A DNA stretch of 64,000 nt from Thermus caldifontis (lineage in GTDB: Bacteria > Deinococcota > Deinococci > Deinococcales > Thermaceae), in NCBI RefSeq assembly GCF_003336745.1, contig NZ_QGMX01000003.1:1-64000 (forward strand). Reading direction: 5' to 3'. Shown here piece by piece: positions 9,033 to 18,205 of the stretch. Every line of letters starts with the position of its first letter. The first letter of the stretch is position 1. The notes under the pieces were generated by a model that saw only the letters and a program-made list of their open reading frames with translations, had not been told where the DNA came from and made no database searches. Made by a program: the position numbers and the translations under genes.

Positions 9033-10223
9033 GGCGTAAAGCAACCCCAGGGTCAAAAGGGTCAGGGGCAATCCCAGCCGCAAGTGTTCCCAAAGGCTAA
9101 TCCTCACCCCCTCCCTCCCCGCCCCCTCGGCCACGATGAGGTTGGCCACGCTGGCAAGAAGGGTGAGGTTCCCCGCCAGGGTGCTTCCCCCGGCCAGAAG
9201 AAGCCAGTCCCGGGGCTCCTGCACCAAGGGAGCCAGGAGCAAGACCGCGGGCACATTGGAAATCATCAAGGAAAGCAGGGAGGCACCCATAAGAAGCCCC
9301 AAAGGGGTGGCGGCCAGGGGCAGAAGGAACTCCACCAGGTCCAGCCTTCGCACCCCCTCGGTGACCATGAAGAGGGCAGCGAACATCAGCAAAAGCTCCC
9401 AGTCCACCCTTAAGAAGTAGCGCTGGGAGCGAAGCCTGCGGGTGAAAAGGAGAAGCCCCGCCGCCACCAGGGCCCCCTGGGCCATGGGATAACCCAGGAG
9501 GAAGGCCAGGAAAAGCCCCCCTGCCACCCAAAGCCCCTTGGCCAAAAGGGGGCGGTGGAGCCGGTAGCGCAAGGGGGGCATGGGGGGAAGGGGCTTGAGG
9601 GAGCGCACCTCGGGGTAAAGAAGGGCCAAAAGGACCACCTGGAGCCCTAGGCCCAAGAGGGCCACGGGCCAGAGGGCCGCCACAAACCCCAGGTAGGAGA
9701 GGCCGGAAAGGCTCGCCACCACGAGGTTCTGGGGGTTTCCCGTGGGGGTCATAAGGCTTCCCGTGTTGACCGCCGCCATGAGGGCAAGGAGGTAGGGCAC
9801 GGGGTTCAAGCCCAGGCCCCGGGTCAAGGAAAGGACCAAGGGGGTGAGGAGAAGGGCCATGGTGTCGTTGAGGAAGAGGGCAGAGAGGAGGCCGCTACCG
9901 AAGGTAAGGAGCAGGAGAAGGGCAAAGGGGGTCTTGGCCAGGCGCAAAAGTCCTTCCGCCGCCAGGCCAAAGAAGCCCGCATACCCTAGATGGGCGTTTA
10001 GGACCATGATGCCGAAGAGGAAGGTGAGGGTTTGGGCGTCCATGGCCCCCCAGGCCTCCTCCAGGTCCAGGACCCCAAGGAGCAGCAAAAAGCTTGCCCC
10101 CACCAAGGCCACCCCCGCCCGGTTCATGCGGTAGCCGGGAAGCCCTCCCAGGGCCAGGCCCAGGTAGGTGAGGAGGAGGACGAGGAGGCTAAGCCCCTCC
10201 CTTATCTCCTGGAAAAGCACCAT
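9024..10223 (-). CDS. SLC13/ArsB-type anion permease
   Basis: Integral membrane protein, 399 aa with about 11-12 hydrophobic segments. The motifs LFLNDTMALLLTPLVL and NTGSLMTPTGNPQNLVVA are characteristic of the ion-transporter superfamily containing ArsB, NhaD and CitM (paired re-entrant loops with N-D-T and TPTGNPQN). ISNVPAVLLLAPL in the second half is the matching repeat. The transported ion (arsenite, citrate, sulfate, Na+) cannot be decided. The start overlaps the acetyltransferase gene by 35 nt. Confidence 0.88.
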   Translation of the reverse strand: MVLFQEIREGLSLLVLLLTYLGLALGGLPGYRMNRAGVALVGASFLLLLGVLDLEEAWGAMDAQTLTFLFGIMVLNAHLGYAGFFGLAAEGLLRLAKTPFALLLLLTFGSGLLSALFLNDTMALLLTPLVLSLTRGLGLNPVPYLLALMAAVNTGSLMTPTGNPQNLVVASLSGLSYLGFVAALWPVALLGLGLQVVLLALLYPEVRSLKPLPPMPPLRYRLHRPLLAKGLWVAGGLFLAFLLGYPMAQGALVAAGLLLFTRRLRSQRYFLRVDWELLLMFAALFMVTEGVRRLDLVEFLLPLAATPLGLLMGASLLSLMISNVPAVLLLAPLVQEPRDWLLLAGGSTLAGNLTLLASVANLIVAEGAGREGVRISLWEHLRLGLPLTLLTLGLLYALL

Positions 10224-10779
10224 ATAGCCTCTCCGCCAGCCGGACCTTTACCCCAGGCCACTCCTCCCGCAGGAGGCTGTAGACGAGGTCATCGCGGAAG
10301 GTGCCGTCAGAAAGCAGGCGGTTCCGCCTCAAGACCCCTTCCCGCACCGCCCCCAAGGACTCCAAGGCCCTTTGGCTTCGCAGGTTCAAGGGGTCCACCT
10401 TAAACTGCACCCGTTCCGCCTGGAGCACCTCAAAGGCGTGGCGCAAGAGAAGGTACTTGGCCTCCTTGTTGGCGGGGCTTCCCCAGAAGGGTTTGAAGAT
10501 GAGGGTGCCGATCTCCAGCTTGCGGTTTTGCGGGTCCGGCGCGATAACGGAGATCCGCCCGGCCAGCCTCCCCTCCAAGAAAACAGCCCAGTTCACCCGG
10601 CCGGGCTCGGCAAGGAGGGCTTGGAGGTGCGCCCTTAGGTCCTCCAGGTCCCTTACCCTATGGCTCATATGGCGGTAGACCTCGGGGTCAAAGTGGGCTT
10701 GGAAGCCGGGGAGGTGGGAAAGGGATAGGGGTTCTAGGCGGACATACCGGCCCTCGAGGCTCGGGGGGAAGGACCACAT
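10189..10779 (-). CDS. GNAT acetyltransferase, RimJ/RimL-like
   Basis: 196-aa N-acetyltransferase. The pattern LEGRYVRLEPLS at the start, VNWAVFLEGRLAGRISV in the middle and LLRHAFEVLQAERVQFKVDPLNLRSQRALESLGAVREGVLRR fits the RimJ/RimL group, where the last segment holds the acetyl-CoA site. The start at 10779 is chosen because CATAAT lies 6 nt before that ATG, giving a leaderless message; the frame is open upstream without protein-like sequence. The substrate (protein N-terminus or small amine) is unknown. Confidence 0.88.
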   Translation of the reverse strand: MWSFPPSLEGRYVRLEPLSLSHLPGFQAHFDPEVYRHMSHRVRDLEDLRAHLQALLAEPGRVNWAVFLEGRLAGRISVIAPDPQNRKLEIGTLIFKPFWGSPANKEAKYLLLRHAFEVLQAERVQFKVDPLNLRSQRALESLGAVREGVLRRNRLLSDGTFRDDLVYSLLREEWPGVKVRLAERLYGAFPGDKGGA

Positions 10780-10785
10780 GTTTCC

Positions 10786-10791
10786 ATTATG
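10786..10791 (-). promoter_or_regulatory. -10 box of the acetyltransferase-permease operon
   Basis: CATAAT on the minus strand ends 6 nt before the ATG at 10779. A GGGGG-TTT-CCCCC inverted repeat sits directly upstream in the -35 to -10 spacer. No good -35 box is seen. Confidence 0.5.
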
Positions 10792-10850
10792 GGGGAAACC
10801 CCCTTCGCACACTGGATTGATATCGGATACTTTGGCAACGAGCCTTGGGG

Positions 10851-10856
10851 TATAAT
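10851..10856 (+). promoter_or_regulatory. -10 box of the sugar ABC operon
   Basis: A consensus TATAAT is followed by GGGAGG and then the ATG at 10878. TTGGCA at 10832-10837 is present, but the 13-bp spacing is short for a -35 element. Confidence 0.5.
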
Positions 10857-10877
10857 GGCGGCGAAGGGAGGTTGCCA

Positions 10878-12113
10878 ATGAGGAAGCTGTTGGCTTTTTA
10901 TGCCCTTTTCTTCCCCTTAACCTTAGCGCAAAGCGTCACCATCACCTACTGGCAGTACGAGTTCCGCAGCAAGGTGGAAGCCATCAACGAGCTCATCCGC
11001 CGCTTTGAGGCCCAAAACCCGGGCATCAAGGTGGTTCATCAAACCTTTCCCTATGACGCCTTCCAGCAAAAGGTAGCCGCCGCTATTCCTGCGGGGCAAG
11101 GACCGGATGTGGTCAACCTTTACTACGGTTGGGCCCCCACCTGGGTCAAGGCCGGGTATTTGGCAGCTTTACCGGACGACTGGGCCCGGCGCCTCGACCA
11201 GGGCTTCGTAGCCATGGCCCAGGCCGCCAAAGTGGGTGGGAAGCTCTATGGGGTCCCCACTGCGGTGCGGAGCCTGGCCCTTTTCTACAACAAAGACCTC
11301 TTCCGCCAGGCGGGGGTTGCCGCCCCCCCCAAGACCTGGGAGGAGTTTATCGCTGTTGGCCAAAAGCTGACCGTAAAACAAGGAGGGCGCTTCACCCAGA
11401 TTGGCTACGGCATCGCCCCAGACGGACAGGACCACCACCTGGTCCGGGAGGTCCTGGTACGCCAGTTCGGGGGCAGGCCCTACTCCGACGACGGTAAACG
11501 AGTCCTTTACCAGGGCGAGGCCGGGCTTAAGGCTCTCAGCTTCTATACCGACTGGGTCCGCAAATACGAGATCGGGGTCCCCGGCTTCTTCCCTGGCAAC
11601 AACGGCTACCGGGATGGGTTCATAGCAGGCAGAATCGCTATGATCATCGACGGATCTTTCGCCATCGGTACCATTCAGCAAGGAGCCCGTTTCAACTGGG
11701 GAGTAGCGGAGCTACCCCTGGAGCGGCCAGGGGGAAGAAAGGCGAACTTTGGCTCCTTCTGGATGCACGGCCTCACCCCATTGGCCACCGGGCCTAAGCG
11801 GGAAGCTGCGCTTCGGTTTCTTTCCTTCATCACCTCTGAGGAAACCCAGCGCTTCTGGTTGGAAAAGGTGGGGGAACTCCCCGCCAGCAAGAACCTGATC
11901 AGGGACCCCAAGCTCTCCTTACACCCCATCTATGGCCCCTTTGTGCTGAGCCTGGCCTACGCCAAGGCCACCCCCTTTGTGGACGAGGCCGCCCAGCGCA
12001 AGGTGATGGTGGACGCCATCAACCGGGTCCTCCTCCAAGGCATGGACCCCGCTCAATCCTTGAGGATAGCCGCTGAGGAAGAGCAAAAGATTCTGGATCA
12101 GTTCTGGAGGTAG
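10878..12113 (+). CDS. ABC transporter sugar-binding protein, family 1
   Basis: Extracytoplasmic receptor of a carbohydrate ABC importer (411 aa, MalE/UgpB-like). It has a signal peptide (residues 1-17, cleavage after TLA), then ITYWQYEF, RFEAQNPGIKVVHQT and GQGPDVVNLYYGW, the standard opening of family-1 solute-binding proteins; later LALFYNKDLFRQAGV and NFGSFWMHGL. The start at 10878 has GGGAGG upstream and fits the signal peptide. It is first in an operon with two permeases. Third codon positions look less G/C-biased than in neighbours, a possible sign of transfer within the genus. Sugar specificity unknown. Confidence 0.93.
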   Translation: MRKLLAFYALFFPLTLAQSVTITYWQYEFRSKVEAINELIRRFEAQNPGIKVVHQTFPYDAFQQKVAAAIPAGQGPDVVNLYYGWAPTWVKAGYLAALPDDWARRLDQGFVAMAQAAKVGGKLYGVPTAVRSLALFYNKDLFRQAGVAAPPKTWEEFIAVGQKLTVKQGGRFTQIGYGIAPDGQDHHLVREVLVRQFGGRPYSDDGKRVLYQGEAGLKALSFYTDWVRKYEIGVPGFFPGNNGYRDGFIAGRIAMIIDGSFAIGTIQQGARFNWGVAELPLERPGGRKANFGSFWMHGLTPLATGPKREAALRFLSFITSEETQRFWLEKVGELPASKNLIRDPKLSLHPIYGPFVLSLAYAKATPFVDEAAQRKVMVDAINRVLLQGMDPAQSLRIAAEEEQKILDQFWR

Positions 12114-12114
12114 G

Positions 12115-13005
12115 GTGCGGCTTACCCTAGCCCGGCGGGAAGCCCTATGGGCGCTAGTCTTTCTAACCATCCCCTTGGCCTTCTTCCTTTACTTTCGCAT
12201 CTTTCCTGCCTTCCAGGCCCTGTGGCTTTCCCTTTACGAATGGCACGCCGATCCTGCGCAGAGGCGCTTTGTAGGCCTCGAGCACTATGTCCGGCTCCTG
12301 GAAGACCCCCTTCTTCGCCGAGCCCTTTGGAACACCCTCCTCTACACTCTCCTAGGAGTCCCAAGCCAGATTGCCTTGGGACTCATCATCGCCCTGCTTT
12401 TAAGAAAAGTTCCCTTTGGCCGCGACTTCTTCCGGGCCATCTACTTTGCCCCTTACGTGACCCCGGCGGTGGCCGTGGCCTGGGTCTGGAGTTGGATGCT
12501 TTCCCCACACTTCGGGCTGGTCAACGAACTCTTAGTCCTTTTAGGCATCCCCCCGCAGCCCTTTCTACAAAGCCCCACTCAGGCCCTGCCCACCGTGGCC
12601 TGGGTGGTGGTCTGGCAGAACTTAGGCTTCCAGGTGGTCCTCTTCCTGGCGGGACTGGAAAGCATCCCCCGGCAGTACTATGAGGCCGCCCGCATTGACG
12701 GGGCAGAAGGGTGGCGACTCTTCCGCCACATCACCTGGCCTCTTTTGAACCCGGTTTTGGTCTTCTCCGTGGTCATCGGCACCATCGGGTACCTACAGCT
12801 TTTCACGCAGGTGGTGAACCTGAACTTTACCGACCAGGGGGGACCTCTGAACAGCACCCTGACCCTGGCTCTTTACATCTACCAGCTGGCCTTCCTGCGC
12901 TTCCAGCTGGGGTATGCCGCAGCGGTCACCGTCCTCCTCTTTGCCCTCATCCTCCTAACCACTTTGGTACAGCTGAGGCTCCTAACCCGGAGGGTGGAGT
13001 TATGA
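12115..13005 (+). CDS. sugar ABC transporter permease, MalF type
   Basis: Six-helix inner-membrane permease of 296 aa. The EAA loop that contacts the ATPase is YYEAARIDGAEGWRLFRHITWPLLNP near residue 190. It begins with GTG one base after the stop of the binding-protein gene and its stop overlaps the ATG of the next permease (ATGA), so translation is coupled through the three genes. Confidence 0.94.
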   Translation: MRLTLARREALWALVFLTIPLAFFLYFRIFPAFQALWLSLYEWHADPAQRRFVGLEHYVRLLEDPLLRRALWNTLLYTLLGVPSQIALGLIIALLLRKVPFGRDFFRAIYFAPYVTPAVAVAWVWSWMLSPHFGLVNELLVLLGIPPQPFLQSPTQALPTVAWVVVWQNLGFQVVLFLAGLESIPRQYYEAARIDGAEGWRLFRHITWPLLNPVLVFSVVIGTIGYLQLFTQVVNLNFTDQGGPLNSTLTLALYIYQLAFLRFQLGYAAAVTVLLFALILLTTLVQLRLLTRRVEL

Positions 13006-13823
13006 AAGCCCAAAGCCGCCTTGCGGGGTTCTTGGTTCTCCTTTTTCTCCTCTTAGGTAGCGGGGTCATGGTTCTCCCTTTTCTCTGGATGGTGCTCACC
13101 TCCTTCAAGCCTTTTCCCGAGCTCTTTCAACTCCAATTTCTTCCCCGGGAGCCCACCTTAGAGAACTACCGAGTGGTGCTCTGGGAAACGGGGTTTATAC
13201 GCTGGTTTGGAAACAGCCTTCTGGTGGCTTCTCTTACCACCCTTTCCGTGCTTTTCTTCGACAGCCTCGCAGGCTACGCACTGGCCCGGCTGCGGTTCCC
13301 CGGGAGAAATCTGGTCTTTGTCCTCATCCTTTCCACCCTCATGGTTCCCACAGAGATGCTGGTTATTCCCTGGTACGTGATGAGTGCGGAAAAGGGATGG
13401 ATCAATACCTACTGGGGGCTCCTCTTCCCCGGTTTAATCACCGCCTTCGGGGTCTTCCTCATGCGGCAGTTCTTCGAAACTTTGCCCCAGGACCTTTTCG
13501 ACGCCGGAAGGATAGACGGGCTTTCCGAGTTCGGGGCCTTTTGGCGGATCGGCCTACCCCTGGTACGCCCCGCCCTAGCAGCTTTGGGGATCTTCACCTT
13601 CCTGGGCAATTGGAACGCCTTTCTCTGGCCCCTCATCGTGGTCCAGACTCCGGAGATGCGCACTCTTCCCGTGGGCATCGCCCTTTTCTCCGGGGAAGCG
13701 GGTACGGCCTGGAACCTGATCATGGCTGCCTCGAGCCTGGCGGTGCTACCGGTCCTTTTGGTCTTTTTCTTCTTCCAGCGGCAGATCATCGAAGGGGTGG
13801 TGCTCACGGGGGTAAAGGGATGA
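13002..13823 (+). CDS. sugar ABC transporter permease, MalG type
   Basis: Second permease, 273 aa, with six hydrophobic segments and the EAA-type loop DLFDAGRIDGLSEFGAFWRIGLPLVRP. The N-terminal FLWMVLTSFKPFPEL is typical of MalG-like subunits. The ATG at 13002 overlaps the preceding stop codon. No ATP-binding subunit follows, so a shared ATPase of the MsmX/MalK type encoded elsewhere must energise the importer. Confidence 0.94.
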   Translation: MKAQSRLAGFLVLLFLLLGSGVMVLPFLWMVLTSFKPFPELFQLQFLPREPTLENYRVVLWETGFIRWFGNSLLVASLTTLSVLFFDSLAGYALARLRFPGRNLVFVLILSTLMVPTEMLVIPWYVMSAEKGWINTYWGLLFPGLITAFGVFLMRQFFETLPQDLFDAGRIDGLSEFGAFWRIGLPLVRPALAALGIFTFLGNWNAFLWPLIVVQTPEMRTLPVGIALFSGEAGTAWNLIMAASSLAVLPVLLVFFFFQRQIIEGVVLTGVKG

Positions 13824-13951
13824 CGGAAGGGGTTCAGCAAGTCCTAACCCTCCTCCACCTCCCCCACCGGGGAAGCGCCACGGTCCTCGAGGACACCCTG
13901 CGCTACACCCGCACCCTTTTGCAAAGGGTCTTCCAAGGGGTAAGCTCTTAG
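13820..13951 (+). CDS. small hypothetical ORF, 43 aa
   Basis: ATG at 13820 overlaps the stop of the upstream permease (ATGA) and the stop lies 3 nt before the mog start, so it fits exactly into the operon. The predicted product begins MTEGVQQVLTLLHLP and ends RVFQGVSS; it is mostly helical with no recognised motif. It could be a real small protein or only a translational bridge between the transporter and mog. Confidence 0.4.
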   Translation: MTEGVQQVLTLLHLPHRGSATVLEDTLRYTRTLLQRVFQGVSS

Positions 13952-13954
13952 CAA

Positions 13955-14449
13955 ATGTTCCGCGTGGGCATCCTGACCGTATCCGATAAGGGCTTCCGGG
14001 GGGAGCGGGAGGACACCACCCACCTGGCCATCCGCGAGGTCTTAAAAGGAGGGCCCTTTGAGGTGGCGGCCTACGAGATCGTCCCCGACGAGCCTCCTCT
14101 CATCAAAAAGGTCATCCGGCTCTGGGCCGACCGGGAGGGCCTGGACCTCATCCTCACCAATGGGGGCACGGGCCTAGCCCCAAGGGACAAGACCCCCGAG
14201 GCCACCCGGGAGCTTTTGGACAAGGAGGTGCCCGGCCTTGCCGAGCTCATGCGCCTTAAGGGCCTGGAGAAAACCCCCATGGCCGCCCTTTCCCGGGGCC
14301 TTGCGGGGGTAAGGGGGAAAAGCCTCATCCTGAACCTGCCGGGAAGCCCCAAGGGAGCCCGGGAATCCCTGGAGGCGGTGCTTGTCGTCTTGCCCCATGC
14401 CCTAAGCCTCATCACCGGCAAGGCCTGGCGGGAGGGGCACCATGAGTAG
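13955..14449 (+). CDS. mog: molybdenum cofactor protein, MogA/MoaB family
   Basis: 164 aa. This family adenylates molybdopterin before metal insertion. The motif LILTNGGTGLAPRDKTPEAT near residues 65-85 and LILNLPGSPKGA near residue 125 are diagnostic. It is short and lacks the MoeA-like domain, so it is the single-domain MogA/MoaB type. It follows the small ORF by 3 nt and overlaps the aminotransferase by 8 nt. The molybdopterin enzyme at 4041 is a plausible client. Confidence 0.92.
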   Translation: MFRVGILTVSDKGFRGEREDTTHLAIREVLKGGPFEVAAYEIVPDEPPLIKKVIRLWADREGLDLILTNGGTGLAPRDKTPEATRELLDKEVPGLAELMRLKGLEKTPMAALSRGLAGVRGKSLILNLPGSPKGARESLEAVLVVLPHALSLITGKAWREGHHE

Positions 14450-15572
14450 GGTCCCCGAGACCTCGGTCTTCCTGGTGGTGGATGAGGCCAAGAGGAGGGC
14501 CCGGGAGAAGGGAATCCGCCTCATAGACCTCTCCATCGGCTCCAGCGACCTCCCGCCTCCCCGGAAGCCCCTAAGGGCCCTACAGGAAGCCCTTTCCGAT
14601 CCCAGCACCTACGGCTACTGCCTGAAAAGCTGCACCCTTCCCTTTTTAGAGGAGGCCACCCGCTGGTACCAGGAGCGCTACGGGGTATACCTGGACCCCA
14701 GGCGGGAAGCCCTGGCCTTGATCGGAAGCCAGGAGGGCCTGGCCCACCTCCTTCTGGCCCTCACCGAGCCCCAAGACCTCCTCCTTCTTCCCGAGGTGGC
14801 CTACCCCAGCTACTTCGGCGCCGCCCAGGTGGCCTCCTTAAGGACCCACCTCATCCCCTTGCGGGAGGATGGCCTGGCGGATCTCTCCCGGGTGCCGGAA
14901 GAGGTCTGGAAGGAGGCCAAGGTCCTCCTCCTCAACTACCCCAACAACCCCACAGGGGCCTTGGCGGACTGGGGTTACTTTGAGGAGGCCTTGGGGCTGG
15001 TGAGTAAATACGGCCTATGGCTGGTCCACGACAACCCCTATGTGGACCAGGTCTACGAGGGCGAGGCCCCCTCCCCCTTGGCCCTTCCCGGAGCCAAGGA
15101 ACGGGTGGTGGAGCTTTTCAGCCTCTCCAAAAGCTACCACCTGGCGGGCTTCCGCCTGGGCTACGCCCTGGGGAGCGAGGAGGCCATCGCCCGGCTGGAA
15201 AGGGTCAAGGGGGTTATAGACTTCAACCCGTATGCCGGCATCCTGCGCATGGGGATCGCCGCCCTTAAGACCCCAAAGGAGGTGACCCGGGGTTTCGCCC
15301 AGGTGTATCGGCAAAGGGCCTTAACCCTAGCGGAAGCCCTGAAGGGGGCGTTGGACCTCCTCCCCCCCAAGGCCACCATGTACCTTTGGGGGAAGCTTCC
15401 CCAAGGCGTGGACGACCTGGAGTTCGCCCTAAGCCTGGTGGAGCGGGGCGTGGCCGTGGCCCCGGGGAGGGGGTTCGGCCCAGGGGGATGGGGGCACGTG
15501 CGCCTGGCCCTGGTGCGGCCCGTGGAGGAGCTTCTGGAAGCCGCCCGCATCCTAAAAGAAGCCCTGGACTAA
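14442..15572 (+). CDS. class I/II PLP-dependent aminotransferase
   Basis: 376-aa fold-type I aminotransferase. NYPNNPTGALADWGYF carries the conserved Asn of the cofactor site, VHDNPYVDQVY the Asp that pairs with the PLP nitrogen, and SLSKSYHLAGFRLGY the Lys that forms the Schiff base. It resembles the branch containing LL-diaminopimelate and other amino acid aminotransferases, but the substrate is not certain. It overlaps mog by 8 nt and converges on folC with a 7-nt gap. Confidence 0.9.
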   Translation: MSRVPETSVFLVVDEAKRRAREKGIRLIDLSIGSSDLPPPRKPLRALQEALSDPSTYGYCLKSCTLPFLEEATRWYQERYGVYLDPRREALALIGSQEGLAHLLLALTEPQDLLLLPEVAYPSYFGAAQVASLRTHLIPLREDGLADLSRVPEEVWKEAKVLLLNYPNNPTGALADWGYFEEALGLVSKYGLWLVHDNPYVDQVYEGEAPSPLALPGAKERVVELFSLSKSYHLAGFRLGYALGSEEAIARLERVKGVIDFNPYAGILRMGIAALKTPKEVTRGFAQVYRQRALTLAEALKGALDLLPPKATMYLWGKLPQGVDDLEFALSLVERGVAVAPGRGFGPGGWGHVRLALVRPVEELLEAARILKEALD

Positions 15573-15579
15573 TACCGCC

Positions 15580-16821
15580 CTACTGCCACCTTTCCTCCGG
15601 GGGAAGCCCCAAAAGAGCCCGCTTCACCTCCCCCACCAGATACAGGCTTCCCGCCACCACCACCCGGTCCTCCAGGGCGAAGGCCTTTTCCAGGGCCTTT
15701 AGGGGTTCTTCCTCCAGCAAAGCCCCCGGGAAAAGGGAAAGAAGGGCCTTGGGGTCTTGGCTCCTTGGGGAAGCGTAGCGGGTGAGGACCACCGGCCCCA
15801 ATCCCCCAAGGGCCTCGGCCATGGCCCGGTGGTCCTTCTCCCGGCTGAAGCCCAGGACGAAGGCGGCGGGCAAAAGCCCGTGGAAGCGAAAGGCTTCCCG
15901 CAAGGCCCAAGCCCCTTCCGGGTTGTGGGCCCCATCCAGGAAAAGCTCCTTCCCCCCGGGCCAAGGAAGGCGCTCCAGCCGCCCCGGGTTCTCCACCCGG
16001 AGGAGGCCCCTTTCCACTGCCTCCCAATCCGCCCCCAAAAGCCTCCCCGCCACCGCCGCCAGAGCCAGGTTTTCCGCCTGGTGGGGACCGAGAAGCCGGG
16101 TGTGGAAGCCCCTTTCCTCCCCCTTAAGCCCCAGGCGGAAGGCCAAGCCCTCCCCAAAGGCCTCCACCCCGGAAAGGGAAAAGGCCTCCCCCAGGATCCA
16201 AAGGGGGGTGCCCAGGGCCCGGGCCCTCTCCCGAAGCTCCTGAAGCCCCTCCCCCCTGGCGGCGGTGAGGGCCGGCACCCCCCTTCGGAAAATCCCCGCC
16301 TTTTCCCGGGCCACGTCCCTCAGGGTGGGGCCCAGGATCTCCAGGTGGTCGTGGCCGATGTTGGTCACCACGCAGAGATGGGGCTCGGCAGCGTTGGTGG
16401 CATCAAAGCGCCCCCCCAGGCCCACCTCCAGCACGGCGAACTCCACCCCCTCCTGGGCGAAGTGGAGGAGGGCAAGGGCCGTGGCCACCTCAAAGAAGCT
16501 GGCCCCTAGGTCCTCCGCTAGGGGGCGGATCTCCTCCAGAAGGGAAAGAAGCGCCTCCTGGCCTATGGGGTTACCCTGGATGGCCACCCTCTCCCGGAAG
16601 TCCACCAGGTGGGGGCTGGTGTAAAGCCCCACCCTTAACCCCGTTTCCTCCAGGATGGCCGCCAGGGCCCGGGCGGTGGTACCCTTGCCGTTGGTCCCGC
16701 CGATGAGGACCACGGGGTAGGCCTCCTGGGGGTTACCCAGGCGGGCGAGGAGGGCCTGGATACGCTCTAGCCCCGGCTTCACCTGGCCCTGCCGGGCGTA
16801 AAGCCAGGCTAAGGGATCCAT
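15580..16821 (-). CDS. folC: folylpolyglutamate / dihydrofolate synthase
   Basis: Adds glutamate to folates, and in many bacteria also makes dihydrofolate from dihydropteroate. The Mur-ligase-type P-loop is IGGTNGKGTTARAL near residue 42; VGLYTSPHLVDFRERV, VLEVGLGGRFDATN and LFLDGAHNPEGAWALREAF are the family blocks. 413 aa is normal. The ATG abuts the stop of the fur gene, so both share the promoter at 17225-17253. Confidence 0.95.
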   Translation of the reverse strand: MDPLAWLYARQGQVKPGLERIQALLARLGNPQEAYPVVLIGGTNGKGTTARALAAILEETGLRVGLYTSPHLVDFRERVAIQGNPIGQEALLSLLEEIRPLAEDLGASFFEVATALALLHFAQEGVEFAVLEVGLGGRFDATNAAEPHLCVVTNIGHDHLEILGPTLRDVAREKAGIFRRGVPALTAARGEGLQELRERARALGTPLWILGEAFSLSGVEAFGEGLAFRLGLKGEERGFHTRLLGPHQAENLALAAVAGRLLGADWEAVERGLLRVENPGRLERLPWPGGKELFLDGAHNPEGAWALREAFRFHGLLPAAFVLGFSREKDHRAMAEALGGLGPVVLTRYASPRSQDPKALLSLFPGALLEEEPLKALEKAFALEDRVVVAGSLYLVGEVKRALLGLPPEERWQ

Positions 16822-17217
16822 CTACCCCTTAAGGGCTGCCTTGCAGGTGGGGCAGAGGCCCTTGTAGGTGAGCTCCACCCCCTTTACCTCCAGCTGGGGG
16901 TAAGCCTCCTGGGCGGGGGTGAGGAGGTCGGGAAGGGGCACCTCCAGGTCCACGATGGCCCCGCACCCCTGGCAGATCAGGTGCAGGTGGGGGTGGAGGT
17001 TGCCGTCGTAGCGGGTGGCCTCCCCCGCCTTGGTGATGGGGATGAGGTAGCCTTCCTCCACCAGGGCCTCGAGGGTGCGGTAGATGGTCCCCAGGCTCAC
17101 CTTGGGCACCACCTTGCGCACCTCCTGGTAAATCCAGGCGGCATCGGGGTGGTTATGGGCCTTCCTCACCACCTCCAAGACAGCCTTGCGTTGGCGGGTC
17201 AAGCGCTTAAGCGCCAT
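16822..17217 (-). CDS. Fur/PerR-family metalloregulator (first paralog)
   Basis: 131-aa winged-helix repressor. RLTRQRKAVLEVV and VSLGTIYRTLEALVEEGYL form the DNA-binding domain; HPHLHLICQGCG and LCPTCKAAL provide the regulatory His residues and two CxxC pairs for structural zinc. Which metal or peroxide it senses is not clear. It is transcribed with folC from a leaderless promoter. A second paralog lies at 23906. Confidence 0.92.
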   Translation of the reverse strand: MALKRLTRQRKAVLEVVRKAHNHPDAAWIYQEVRKVVPKVSLGTIYRTLEALVEEGYLIPITKAGEATRYDGNLHPHLHLICQGCGAIVDLEVPLPDLLTPAQEAYPQLEVKGVELTYKGLCPTCKAALKG

Positions 17218-17224
17218 CTACCCC

Positions 17225-17253
17225 ACTATACCCCAGGCCAGGAGGAAACTCCA
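17225..17253 (-). promoter_or_regulatory. leaderless promoter of fur-folC
   Basis: On the minus strand TGGAGT (plus 17248-17253), 17-bp spacer, TATAGT (plus 17225-17230), then 7 nt to the ATG at 17217. Confidence 0.55.
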
Positions 17254-17259
17254 GCAATC

Positions 17260-18165
17260 CTATCGGGTTTGGGCCAAAATCTCCCGCCCGCCCTGCTCCA
17301 GCACGTCCTGGGCCAGCTCCAGGCCCAGCTCCTCGGCCTCGGAAGCGTCGCCTTCAATCTCCGCCCGGATAAAGCTCTTGCCGTCGGGGGTGAGGACCAT
17401 CCCCTCCAGAAGGAGGGTGCCGTCCTCCGCCACCTGGGCCAGGGCCCCCACCGGGGCCAGGCACCCGGCCCCAAGGCCCTTTAAAAAGGCCCGCTCCGCC
17501 CGTACCCGGTCGTGGGAGGGGTGGTGGTGGAGGGCATAGCAAAGCTCCTCCGCCAGGTCGTCCCCCACCCGGACCTCCAGGGCCAAGGCCCCCTGGCCAG
17601 GGGCAGGAAGCATCACCTCGGGCTCCAGGAACTGGTCAATGCGGTTGCGCAGATCCAACCGGATGAGCCCCGCCGCCGCCAGGATGATCCCGTCGTACTC
17701 CCCGTTGCCCAAGGCGGCCAGGCGGGTGTCCACATTGCCCCGGAGGTCCTTCACCACCAGGTCCGGCCGCTGGGCCAGAAGCTGGGCCTTGCGCCTGATG
17801 GAGCTGGTCCCCACCACGGCGCCTTGGGGAAGGTCCTCGAGGCGCTTATACACCTTGCCCAAAAAGGCATCCCGGGGGTCCTGCCTGCGGGGTATGGCGG
17901 CAATCTTAAGCCCCGGGGGTTCCTCCGTGGGGAGGTCCTTCAGGGAGTGCACGGCGATGTCGATCTCCCGGGAAAGGAGGGCCTCCTGCAACTCCTTGAC
18001 AAAGATGGCCTGCTCCAGGGGGCTTGCCCCCTGGTCCCCCCGGGTCTTGATGGTTTTCACCTTGAACTCCGCCTCGGGCCAGCTTTCCTTAAGACGCTCC
18101 ACCACAAAGCGGGTCTGGGCCAGGGCCAAGGCGCTGCCCCGGGTTCCCACCACGATGACGCGCAT
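17260..18165 (-). CDS. hemC: porphobilinogen deaminase (hydroxymethylbilane synthase)
   Basis: Joins four porphobilinogens into the linear tetrapyrrole for heme and siroheme. The start [12 protein letters not shown], the arginine-rich [20 protein letters not shown] and the cofactor Cys in [12 protein letters not shown], which carries the dipyrromethane primer, are all present. 301 aa. TAGTAT lies 8 nt upstream of the ATG, suggesting a short or absent leader. No other hem genes of this branch are adjacent. Confidence 0.96.
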   Translation of the reverse strand: MRVIVVGTRGSALALAQTRFVVERLKESWPEAEFKVKTIKTRGDQGASPLEQAIFVKELQEALLSREIDIAVHSLKDLPTEEPPGLKIAAIPRRQDPRDAFLGKVYKRLEDLPQGAVVGTSSIRRKAQLLAQRPDLVVKDLRGNVDTRLAALGNGEYDGIILAAAGLIRLDLRNRIDQFLEPEVMLPAPGQGALALEVRVGDDLAEELCYALHHHPSHDRVRAERAFLKGLGAGCLAPVGALAQVAEDGTLLLEGMVLTPDGKSFIRAEIEGDASEAEELGLELAQDVLEQGGREILAQTR

Positions 18166-18205
18166 ACTTTCCCATACTACACGAGAACCCGAAGCCAGCC
18201 ACCCC

